Assembly (NCBI GenBank): GCA_003342895.1
Contig: PTFA01000340.1
Location: forward strand, 636,979-700,978
Length of the DNA: 64,000 nt
DNA from: Casuarius casuarius
Taxonomy: Eukaryota > Chordata > Aves > Casuariiformes > Casuariidae
Reading direction: 5' to 3'
Part shown: positions 20,901 through 32,900 of the stretch, one piece after another
Numbering within the stretch: position 1 is the first letter of the stretch
How the letters are laid out: the number at the start of each line of letters is the position of its first letter
Notes under the pieces: model-generated
What the model was told of the DNA's origin: nothing
Seen by the model: only the letters and a program-made list of their open reading frames with translations
Databases searched by the model: none
Position numbers and translations under genes: made by a program

Positions 20901-23900
20901 AAGCGTCTCTGCAGCCCCGTGGCTGTGTGTGTGGAGGGCTACGGAGGAGGAGGAGGAGGAGGAAGAAGGGTGCTGGTGCACGTTCTCCCTGTGTCTCATA
21001 GGTGCCTCCCCATGTGGCGCTTGCTGTGACACCAGGGGTGCCAGGCATGATCTTAGCTGGATATTTGCACCCCTGTCTCAGGGGAGCAGCAGGCAGGGAG
21101 GGCCCGACGGCGAGCAGGAGGAAGAGTATGGCTGCGTTGGCCCAGTGCATGCAGCCAGAGCTAGCGCTTTGCCCCGGCAGCGCCGGGGTGACCGGGCCGG
21201 ACCCGTTGGTGAGCACTGCCAGGCAGCGCGGTTCATGGCACAGTGCGTGGGGCTGGGCTGGCGTCTCCCAGCCCTGAGCCTGCTCACGTTGCTGATCCGG
21301 CTTGAAACTAACCCCGCTTAAAAAGGGGGGGGTGTTTGACACGGAGGGGCGGGAGTGACCCATGAGCTGGAGGGTAAATAATAGCCGCTTTCTAGGCAGG
21401 ATCTTATTCCCGAGGCTTCCCGCGATGAGCCCAGAGCCGCCGCTGGTGCCGTGGGGCAGGCGGCGGGGGGCCGGGTGAGCTTGTGCCACGCGCGGGCAGT
21501 GCCGCCGGTGCTCGCCGCCCCGCCGCTCGCCCCGAGCTGGGGCGCTTGCCCTCCCCACCCCTTTCCTGTGTGCAGAGGGGAAACGGCGGGCTTGTTTGCT
21601 TCTGCCCGCTGCGGCGCAACTTCCCATCGCGCAGCTTCGCTGCAGCGGGGTGCGGGAGGCGGGTGCCGCGCGGTGCCCTCCCGCGCCGCCCCCTCTCCCC
21701 GCCGGGCCGTGCTGCCTGGTGGCCCCGCGCGGGCAGAGCTGCCTGCGGGGCCGCGCGGCCCTGCTTCGGGGCTGCAGCGTGCTGCGCTTCGGGCAGGAGC
21801 GGTGCCACCCGGGCAGCCCCTGCTGCCACTGGCGTCCCAAACAGAGCTCCAAAGTCACCGCTTGCCTTTGGGCTGCCCCAGGACTGCGTCCTGCGGGATG
21901 GAGGCGGTGTCTTTTGGACAGATGTGGGGACAGGGATGGGGGCCACGTGGGAGGCTGTGGCAAGACAGCACAGCTCGCCTGCTGCACGGGCAGCCCGGCT
22001 CGCACCACCCAGGTGCTCCCACAGCCCGAAGCTAAAGCACCCGGCGAAGCAGACGCCGAGCCTGGCCTCGCCGTGCTGCTGGAAGGGCGTCACGGCGGTG
22101 CCGGTAGGGAAATGGGAAAACAATGTGCTAACGAACTCTTGCTGCTAATGAACTCGCAGTCGCAGGTTCTGGGGTTTGCTGGGTTGCTTCTGGCACCTGC
22201 AAAGCTCCTGGGAGTGCAGCGCAACCGCTTCCCGCAGCCCCAGGAGAAGGGAAACACCGGTGGGGCCGGGGAGGGAGCGGAGAAGGCCACAGGTTTCCGG
22301 GAGCAAGGCGAGCAGGGAGATGCCCATTGCTACCGTGCCTGGGACGCTCAGGCCTCCTGGATGAGGGACGCTTTGTGCCCGGGAGCACAGTGGCAGCTCA
22401 GCCCAGCTTGGCTCGTCCCCAGCGCTGGCACCTGCCTGGCCTGGGAAGGATGTTGATTGCAATAGAGCCACAAATCCCTGACGTGTCAGGGTGACACGTG
22501 TGTGATGGTGCCAGGACAGTGGGCTGGGATCCCAGCCGGGTCAGGACCTTTTGGTGTGCCGGGGACCCCCTCCAGCAGCAGCACCGGCACCGTGAGTGAA
22601 GCGCCCGCTGAGTGCAGCCTGTCTCACCCGCGGGACCCGCTCAGGCTCGGGTAGCCGGCGGCAGGGACCATGCTGGGAGCCTCAGCCCGGGTATTTCAGG
22701 GCTTCCTGCCCTGATCTGGGGTCTTGCCCTGGTCCCCGTGTCGGGCTCCGTGGTGAGTACAGGGTTGTCGCTGGTGGTAGAGCAGTCGCTGGCAAACGTC
22801 CCTGCAACGGGCTCTTGTGGCACCCGGGAAGCAGGGAAGGGCTGACGCCACCCAAGCTCACGTGCAAGGACTTGTCGTGCAGACGGAGGGACCTGGTGCC
22901 TTCTGGGTGATTAGGGAACCTGCAGATGCCTCCTCAGAGTCGGCCCCTTTCCCTAGGCCAGGCCTACCCAGCGGGGGGACATGCGCCTTTATTTTTCTTT
23001 TGGTTTTATATTTACCGGCAAAATGAATTTTAAGGTGGAAAAAAAAAATGCCAGCTCCAAGCGCTTTGTGTGAAATGTGTCACTTGTGTCACGGGAGCCT
23101 TCGAAACTTTCCCGGCACTGCTTGGAACTGAAACTGCTCAAACGTCACCCCGGAGTCGCTGTGAGCTGAATGGGACGTGGAGGAGGGGGTGTCCCAAGGA
23201 GGGGTGCCGCGGCTCCCTGCGGCACACCCAGCAGTGTGGAGGTTGGGAGCTGCGCTCAGTGCTGGGGTTAGCAAGGTCCTTCTGGGTGCAAAGAGAAAAT
23301 TGCTCCTAAATGATTTCTGCAGCCCTGAAGCTCTGGGACTCTGTGTACCCGAAGGATTTAGCCCACGTCTGGCTGTGCCCTACATAGCCAACATCGCACA
23401 GCCACTGAAATTTGCTACCCGCCTCTGTAATGTCCAAGGAAATGGGTACAAGAGTTTCCACATGGGCTTGGGAGGATACTGAGCAGATCCACATCTCTGG
23501 CATGGGGATGCCCTTGCGCCGGACACGTTCGTGCAGGCAGCCAAAATCTTCTCGGTCTCGTGGTGGATCTTGGAATGGGCTTTGCTTTTGCAGGCTCTGT
23601 CCCCTGGCCTGCTCGCAGCCTGCTCCGTGGCCCTGCTGCTCTGAACCAAATCCTGCAGTGAAGCTGTGTCCAGCCCAGGGCTGGTGCAGTGCTGGTGTCC
23701 ACGTCGCTGTCCCTGAGGCTGCCAGGGCTGAATGACATGGGGACAGGCTGTGCCAGGAGAGCACAGTGCGCTGTGGCCTGCTGCCAGGGTCCGGGCAATG
23801 CCTGCTTGCTTCATCGCCGCTGGCTGCCAGGAGAAGTCGCTGCCACGGCCGCAGCTGTGCCCTGGGAATGCTGCATCCCTCGGCCCCCTCGCAGCGAGAG

Positions 23901-26900
23901 GACGCCGGCTTGCGGGGCGACCTTCTGCTCCCGCGCGGCCGAGCGCCCTCCGAGTTAGATGAGGGGGCAGCGCAAGGTGCCAGGCTGCGGAGCTGGAGCC
24001 TGCCAGCCCGTATCCTGCCAGCCGCGTGGTCCCGGAGCCAGGCAGGAGCTGAGCGCCTGCGCCAAGCCCCGCTGCAGCGCTGGCTCCAGACCCTGCTGTG
24101 CTAGCCCAGAGCCGCTGCCATGAACCCTCCGCATCCCTCTGCTCGTCTCCGTCATGGGCCCTCTGCATCCCCCCGCGCCTCACCCGCACACGCTGTTTGT
24201 CCTTGGTGGCACAAACCAGTGATTGCAACAAATGGAGTTGCAAAAATGATTGCAAAAAAGATTGCAAAAATGGAGTTTGTGCCTGTGTCCACTGCGGGAA
24301 AACGGATTTTGTGGAAGTGGCATTTTCGGTTGCATCCCAGACTACCGTGGCCGGACACTGCCCTGTCCCGCTCTCCCACGGGCCTGGAGGGGATGCCGGC
24401 CTTGCAGAGGCGCTTGTGCATGGACTTGGGACTCCCTGGAGAGCTGTGCGTCCCTTGGTGTCTGTGCTGGATCTGGGCTCAAGGCTGTTTCAGGCTCACC
24501 ACCTCCTCTGTGTGCTCTTGCACCCGTGGGGAGACCCACTGCAACTCCACCAGCCAAGGGTGCCCTAGTGGGTGCGCAGAGTCCGGCGCCCGGGAGCACA
24601 AGGGCTGTTTGAATCCTGCCCGGCAGCCTCGAGTGCCTTGGGGCCGACCGCAGCCGAGCCCTGCACCCGTCCCGGGGAGGAAAAGCCATGGCAGGGGGTC
24701 ATGGGGACTTGCAACGACCCTCCCCGAGTGGAGCCGGAGCCTCCACAGCCCTGGTGTGGGCGGGTGACGAACTGAGAGCGTTTCAGGGAACTTTCTGTTT
24801 CCTGGTTCTCAAAGACCCGCGCTGCTGCTCCCTTTCGCTTCCCTCTCCTGCTCTTCCTGCTGGGGCTGGGCATGCCCCGGCTCGCATGGGGTTGGCAGTG
24901 GCTCCTTGGAAGATAGTCTGGGACATCCCAGCACCAGGAAACCCGGGCGCCAGGGCGCTAGGCGAGCCTGGCTGCATTTGGGCGCGGGAAGGTGCGAGGG
25001 GCACGCAGTTCCTCCGCGTCGGCTCAGTCGCCGGGCTGGTGAAATGCAGCTTCCTCCCAGCTGTAAGGGCTGTTGTGCGAGTCCTGCGGTCTGCTGAGAC
25101 CAGACAGCGCGCCCAGATCTCCAGTGCTGAGGCCCCTCTGACGAAAGGTTGCTGCGTACCTTGCAGCGCGGCCATATCCGGAGGCCCTGTTGGTGCTGTG
25201 GTGCATGGCTGGAGCATCGCAGACCGCACAGAAAGCGAGTGAGTTGCTCATGAGGGATGCAAAGCCCTGGGGTAGAGGGGTCTCTCCGCAGTGAGGATGC
25301 AATCGCAGGCTGGCCGGGCCCGCGGTACCACCTCTTGCGAGATGCAAGCTGGGGAATGCGCTGGTGGCATAAGGGTTCATAATGCAACGCCTCGGGGCCA
25401 CAGTTCTCTTATGATGCCCTTGGTGCCCGGTGGTAGTTCACCGTTAAATGCACATTTAATTGTGTGCTGGGATCTGATACAACCGCTGTTCTGGCTAATT
25501 GCAGAGGAGCATCTGAATAGGGCTGCCGGCGATGTTTAAAGAAGATACAATCAAAGATTAGGCAGTGCCAGAGCATCTCTGCCACCCCACTCAGTGGAGG
25601 CTCATGGCTGCATTGCAAACACTAATTAATTGAGCCTTGTAAATACTGCTGTGAGGAGGGTAAATATTGGCAGGTGCTGTTCTGGGAGGGAAGAGCAATG
25701 CTGGGATTGAAGGCCAGGCTGTGGAGCCAGAAGTACCAGGGTGGCACGGGGTGCATCCTGCTACAGGGGCCCCCTTGCTCTGCCCATTGCTGTTGGTCCC
25801 CATTGCATGGTTGTCCTTTCTTAGGGATGCCAGTGCTGATCTTGATGGTGAGACCATCTTCATGCCTGCCTGTTGAACCCTGGCAGCTCTCTTTGGCTTC
25901 TTGCTTTGTGAGAGAGGGCAGGTCAGCTTATTGCTCCGGGTGAGGATGGGTGGCCGTGGGGACATTCCTGCTCCCCAGCAGTGCCAGCCATCTGCGGAGG
26001 GGAGTCGCAGGACAGGCAGGGACACAGCTGCCCTCTGCTCACCAGGGCAGGCAGCTTGGTGGCACGACCCTGGGTTTGTCCATCATCTGTGTCATGCAGA
26101 AACTGCAGAGTGGCAGACAGCCTCTGCTGAGGAGGAGGGGATGGTGTGGTCCGGAGTTGAGGCAGCCCGAGTGCAAAGGGGACGGAACTGCTGTACCGGG
26201 GTAATGCCAGCGCTAACAAACAGTCCTGCTGGTCCCAGTGGCTCTGGGGCACTGCTGTCCCCTCCTGGGGAGCCCTTCTGGCCTCCAGCTCCGTGCTCTG
26301 CCCTGCTCTCCCCTCCATGCCCAGGGAGCTGCAGCAGGTCGAGGCTCCCCTGGGTGCTGCTCCTGGGCGCAGGGAAGAGGAAGTCTGGCAGAGGTGGCAA
26401 GAAGTGGTGGTTTTGCATTGCTGGAAACCTCCCATCACCCATTCCTGTAATGCCTGGCAGTGTCCCCTCAAAGCACCAGCTCCTGGAGTCCCATGACAGA
26501 GGGACTAGTTACAGGGACAGGTTTGAAAACATGACCCATGTGCAATTGTTGCATGTGTCCAGACTCTTATGGGCCCTGGCTCTGGTCAGTCCTGGAGGAC
26601 TGTACGAGCAGAGTGGGCTCTCCTCCCTCCCCGGCCCTGCCTGGTGAGGTGCCCAATGCACCACCTCCCCAGGGCCTGTCCTTCCAGCATGCCACTAAAC
26701 GGGACTTTGGCTCCTGCCAACTCTTCCAAGGTTCATTCATGCTCCCTCTGTGGGGCTGCGCTTAATGCAAGAGGAGTGGGGTTGGGGAGCCCCCTCCAGG
26801 GAGCAAGAGGCATCATCTTCGTAGCATCTGGGAGAGAAGCAGGGCTGTCCTAGGGTTGGACTCTCCTGGGGTGATGCAAAAAATAGCCAATGCCCACGGT

Positions 26901-29900
26901 GCAGCCAACAGGCAAGGAACATCATTGCCGCCACTGTTCGGCACTGGTGAGACCCATCTGGACATGGGGCAGCCCTGGTTCTGAGCACTTAAGCCAGTGC
27001 CAGAGGTGCCGGGGCTCCGGATGCGCCTGCCCAGGCAGAAGTTGTGGACAGCACTTCTGCACCCACACAGGCTGCAGAGGGAAAGCCTGTGCGTGGGCAT
27101 GCGGCTGGCCAAACATGCTGCAGGGAAGCTGGGCACTGCCGTCAAGCGAGGGGGTGAAGGCTAGGGGTCCTGGGCAGCCCCCTATGTGGAGGCTAGGCTG
27201 GATTTATGGCCCCTCTGTGTGCCACATGTTGGGCATGATGCCAAATTCGGCTTCTCTGGACACCCAGTACCACCTACATCCAGCACAGTGTGATCCCCAA
27301 AATGTCCCACCTATGCTCTGGGCAGTGCTTTACTCCTGGGCACGGGACTGTAGGGGACAGCGTCACTGGAGGGTCTTTGCCAGGGCTGGGGGCTCCCTGG
27401 GGCTCAGGGATGGGCTGCGCTGCAGGAGCTCATGTGTTTCTGTGGTCTCTGTGCAGAAAAGCGTGAAGGAGGGGCTGTTGCTGAAGCAGACGAGCTCCTT
27501 CCAGAGGTGGAAGAGGCGATACTTCAAGCTGCGGGGCAGGACGCTGTATTATGCCAAGGACTCCAAGGTAGGCTGGCCGCCCTCTGCGTGCTGAGCACTG
27601 GAGGCTGCCAGGGCTCATCCCTGGGGGTTGGGGATGGTGCAGCGGCCACCGGGAGGGGCACTGAGCCTCACACTTCCAGGATGCTGAGCAGGAGGGCTTG
27701 ACCCTGAAGGTCCAGGGATGACCTTGAAAATCCCAGCTTGCGGAGCAGAGGTCCGGGATGAACGAGCACTTCTCCCAGTGTGAGTGTCCCCATGCAAGCA
27801 GTTGCGCAGAGTGATGCAGCTGGTGAGAGAGAGGAAAAGAGCTCATATCCCTGATCTCTGACCTCCCATGCATGGTAGGGGTGCGAAAACAAGGTGCTGG
27901 GCTGCACTGGTGGCAGTGGCTGGATGCCTGTGTCGCAAGAGCAAGAATGTGGCCAGTGAGGAGGCTGCGGCTGTCCCTGGGCAGCCAGGTGATCTGGTTG
28001 TAGCCCCTCTGCCCAGGCATGTCTCCCTACGGACAGCTCTGATGCCCATCTCTGCCCCAGTGATGTGGGAAAGGAAGTTTTGCTGCCCATAATTTTGGAC
28101 TCTGGGACCTGCCACTGTCTCTGAGGCTGAGAGCAGGGCTCTGATTTCTCCCCTGCAGTCTCTGATCTTTGATGAGGTGGACCTATCTGATGCCAGCGTG
28201 GCAGAGACCAGCACCAAGAACATCAACAACAGCTTCACGGTGAGGGTGGCGCAGGGCACCCGTCCCACTGCCTGCCGTGCCGCTCCACCTCGGCTGCAGC
28301 ACCTGGCCCACGGAGAGGCTCTGCAGCTCCAGGCATAGAGCCATGGCGTGTGGGGCAGCCCTCCAGTGTGGTGGCATGGCCCTCATCTCCTGTGCTATCG
28401 GAGTGGGCAGTGAAGCTGGAGGTAGCATGAGCCATGGGATGCTGGTGCATGACAGCTCTACACCCATGGGCTTTGCTGGGGGGCTGTGTGGGGGCCTGAC
28501 TCATTGTGTGGTGGCTTTGCAAGGGGACACAGGGGCCTGGCTTTTCTAGGTGATCACGCCTTTCCGGAAGCTCATCTTATGTGCAGAGAACCGAAAGGAG
28601 ATGGAAGACTGGATCAGTGCCCTGAAGTCTGTCCAGAAGTGGGAAATCCATGAGGTGAAGGAGGCTGCAAGCACATGGGTGGCTGTATCAGTGGTGGTCC
28701 ATGGGGCAGGAAGCTGCTCAAGGGATGCAGGATTACCTGGATAGACAGGACCAAGCCATGTGGCCAGGGTGCCCAGGCAAATAGCCCCAAGGAGCTGATG
28801 CACCAGATCAGGGTGGGCTCCAACAGCATGTCCAACTCTCTGGCCTCCTGGGCTCTGTCTGCTCCCCTTCTGGGGCTTGGACATCCTGCCCTCAGGCCCA
28901 GACCTGCAGGGAGAAGAGATGGGAGTGGGACTGGGAGCATTCAGGGGAGTTGGGACAGGGCTAAGCCCACCCAATTCTGGCCAGTCCTTAGGGAGGTCTC
29001 TGAGCCAGGGGGCAAGAATGGAAAGGGTGCCTGCATGGGGCTGGCTGGGGGTCCTGCAGTGCCCGCCCCGCGCCGCAGCCATGGGCCCAGGACTGATGGG
29101 CCAGAGCTCTGCCCCGGCAGGCCACCCAGTTCAACATGGAGCACTTCTCGGGCATGCACAACTGGTACGCCTGCTCCCACGCCCGGCCCACCTTCTGCAA
29201 CGTGTGCCGCGAAGCCCTCTCAGGGGTCACCTCCCACGGCCTCTCCTGTGAAGGTAAGCACCACCAGCCGGCTGGTGGGAGTCGGGGCCTGCCATGGGGT
29301 GGGCTGGGAGTATTGCAGGGCTGGCCCTCTCCAGCTAGCGGGCAGCATAGGGGGCTGGAGGTTCACTTGGACTGGGAGTGATGCAGGGTGATGTCCACGG
29401 CCAGATTTGCTGGGATGGAGCTGTTTCCAGCCTCAGGGGCTTGGTGCCCAGGGGTGCACATCCCCTGGGGGACCATCCCTGCTCCTCACCCACTCTTCAT
29501 CCCAGTCTGCAAGTTCAAGGCCCACAAGCGCTGTGCAGTGAGAGCCACCAACAACTGCAAGTGGACCACCCTGGCCTCCATTGGTACAGAAATCATCGAG
29601 GATGAGGACGGGGTAAGCACCTCCGCTCCGTGCAGGCACGCCACTGTGGTGGATCCCGGCAGGACGGAACAGCCAGTGTTGGAGCACCTGGCAGAAGTGG
29701 CCTTTTACTGCCCGAATGAGGAGCAGGGATAGCTCTGGCACCCAGGTGTCCCCTGCCCTCCGTGGCCTCTGGGCCTGGCACTGGGGAGACATGGCCCAGG
29801 GCAGTATGGAGGGGACACCGTTTTCCAAGCGGGACCATCTCCGAGTGTTTGCCGGTGACTCTCTTGCTCTGCCTCAGGCACTGGTATCTGCAAGGGGCTA

Positions 29901-32900
29901 GGTAGGCATGGGTGAGAGGAGGCACGAGGCCTTCCAGTACTGGTTTGGGGCATCCCCTGCCCTCCTCTCCCCAGTGCCTGGGGGAAGGGGGTCACCCATG
30001 GTCTCTGTTCCTTGAGCACACAAGGAACTGGCATGGGTCATTGGTGGCCGACTGCCTTTCTTCACAGGTGGCCATGCCCCACCAGTGGCTGGAGGGGAAC
30101 CTGCCCGTCAGTGCGCGCTGTGCCGTGTGTGACCGGACCTGTGGGAGCGTCCGGAGGCTGCAGGACTGGCGGTGTCTCTGGTGCAAGGCCATCGTAAGGA
30201 CGTACCCCACCAGTGCCTTGCACCCTGGTAGCAGATCTGCCCCTATTGCTTCTCTGCCTTGTGCAGCTTTGTGCACCCTGGCCCATGGCAATCCCAGGCA
30301 CAGTCGTGGGCTGCGGGCTGCGGGCTGGTTGGGGTCCTTGTCTGAGGCCGCTGGACCTCTCATGGGCTGTTGGCTGAGCAAGCACTTGGCAGGGCTTTGG
30401 GAAGGATGGCCCCAATGCGAGCTGTGTGTCAGGCACCCAAAGAGCTGGGGTTGAGATTGGGTCTTGCCTTCTCATCCCAGCCACAGTGCTCGTCAGTCAC
30501 TAAAAAATCAGCTGCTAAAAAATTAGTGCTCCTTCTGGCTGCATCCCTGGGGAAACTGAGGCTTGGTGAGAAGTGATCAACAAAGCCAGGGGTTGGTGCT
30601 GGGTCCCCTCACTTCTGCCACAGCTCAGCACATGTCCCCCTACCCCCAGGTTCACAGCGCCTGCAAGGAGCTCTTTGGGAAGAGATGCCCCCTGGGACAG
30701 TACAAAGTTTCCATCATCCCACCAACCGCTTTGAACAGCATCGATTCAGATGGTGAGTCCTGGAGGGGGGAATGGCTGGTCTGTGGATGTGGAGGACAGG
30801 CACCTCTCTTGGGCTGTCTGGGACAAGGTCTCTTGAGTCCTGTGAGCTCCAGCTCCTCCTCAGCAGACTTTGGCTGGGCTATCATGGCACTGTGCCTGCT
30901 TTCCTGTGCGGTACCAGCAGCACCTTGGTCAGTAGGTTCCAGAGTCAATGTCCCTCTCTGCAGCACCCTCGACTGAACTCTGCTTGTTGCAACGTGCTCT
31001 GACCCAGGGCTGCAGCAGTGCCATGCTTTGGGGTGACACCTCTTCCCCAGGTGTTGCTTTAGTGGCTTCTGCCAGGCCTGTCTCTCACGGTGGCCCTGGT
31101 CATGGTCCATGCTCACCCTTGCTCAGTCCTCTCTATCCTCCAGGCTTATCTATGCAGTTTCTCACCCCTTCCCCCAGGATAGCTGCTGAGATGGGTGTCT
31201 TCGCCCCTCTCCTTCGCCACGGGCTCCACAGGGGTGTGGGTGCCTTTGCGCTCTGTGGCCTGGCTTATCCCTAGGCCGGGATCAACGATGCAGCTCCAGG
31301 TGCCTGCCCCAAGCACCATCTCTAATCGTGGTGGTTGCCCCAGATCAGTGGCTGCTCAGCCGTTCATCTCCTTGCAGAGCAAAGCAAGAGCCTTGCTTGG
31401 GTTGTTTCTCTATTTCTGAACCTTTGCTGGCTTTTCTGTAAGACAGAGCACAGCCTCCCCAGTGGGTCTGGGTGGCTGTGAGATGTCGGGAGGAGAAATG
31501 CTCTCCATGCCCCAGCCTCACGGCGATGGGGAGAAGCGATACCTGGCCAGGGAGACTCCCTCCCCCTTCTCCCTCCCCCTCTCCGGAGGGGTCCAGCTGG
31601 CCTCCACTGAGCAAAATCTGTTCTTCTCCTCCAGATATTTCTTTCCTTGTTCTTTAATGATTTTCGCCGCTTCCCTCAGCCGGTGGCTCATCTGCTTCTC
31701 GTTACTCATCAGGATGCTGTCAGGGTAACCATCACGCGGCTTCTTTTCAGTCGTAAGAGCCATGGCTCCTTGTGGCTGGGCCCCTATTAGCATCGCTGCT
31801 CCGTGCCTGCCACGGCAGCCCGGCTACATGGGGCCGGCGGTGGCTGCAGCAGCCGTGCCCCTGGGACCGCAGCCCATCTCCGGCGGGCAGTCGCTGGCGG
31901 ACCCCGGCCGGGCTCTCCCGCGGTGGCAGATAGCCCTGCGAGGCCGCGGCGCTCCCCCTCCTCCTCCCCGCCGTGATTTCTCCCCCGCTGTACATGTGCG
32001 ATCGGCAGCCGGCTCTTCCGCTCCCAGCCCACACACTGACTCAGCAGCCCCCGGTGTTTTGGTTCTCAGATCCGTTCCGGTTGTTCCTGGGTGGCAGCAG
32101 ATATCGAGCGATGCCTGGGCCCGGTGGAGGCACCAGCTGGCCCACGGCGATGCCGCTCTGCACGCGCCCGCTCCTACCGGGAGCTCCCTCGGCCGCCCCA
32201 GAAAGCTTCCCGGCTCGCGGTGGGGTGGCTGCACTGGGGCTCCTGCAGGCACCGGGGCTTCCAACCAGCGCTCGCTGGGTGCTCCCGGGTGGTCCGGGTG
32301 CGATGGTGGCAGTGAGGGGGTTTCAGTGCAGCAGGATTGCGAGGTCCCACTGAAGGAGCCTGAGGGAGAAGGTGCTCAGCAGAGCCGAGGGCAGGAGCTC
32401 AGCACTGCATTCGCGGAGGGCCAGGCTGAGGCTGAGGCAGTATTTACAGATACTGCAGTACCGCGGCTAGTGATTATGTAGCCACGCAGCTTGCAAACAC
32501 TTCCAGCCGCTGCGAAAGGAGAGCCCAGACAGGCAGGATGTGTCTGGATTACCAAGTGCCTGAGGTCTCTGCACAAAAGCCGTGGTGGTGGCTAGGGCAG
32601 GGGGAGCGCCTTGGGGGTCAGCCTGGGCGGGCACAGGCGGCTGCTCGGAGGCGCAGGTGCTTCAGGGCTCATGCATGTGGCAGCAGCACGAATGCGGGAA
32701 CGTCCCCGAGCCAGGACACCAGCCACGGAGGGCCACGTCCTGGGGCGCCGTGGACGGGACGGGGTGTGCCACAGCCGGCTGCAGGCTCCAGGCCAGCTAT
32801 CGATTCTCCTCTGCCTTGGGCACATTTCATCCCCCATCTAATTTCTTTAAAAGCACCGTGCTGGCTGCCAAGCCTTCCTAGGCCTCTGCGTCATTCACCT

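Larger units (their letters stand above)
14952..27456 (+). other. DGKK: DGKK intron 1 (12.5 kb)
   Basis: This is by far the longest intron of the gene. Its left part is CpG-rich, for example 16040-16420, 17230-17420, 20080-20830 and 21420-21850. It contains the 20-bp tandem repeat at 17749-17963, a (GGA)n tract at 20943-20969, a TTGCAA cluster at 24221-24272 and an AT-rich island at 25430-25680. No coding exon or nested gene was recognised on either strand. Confidence 0.6.
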
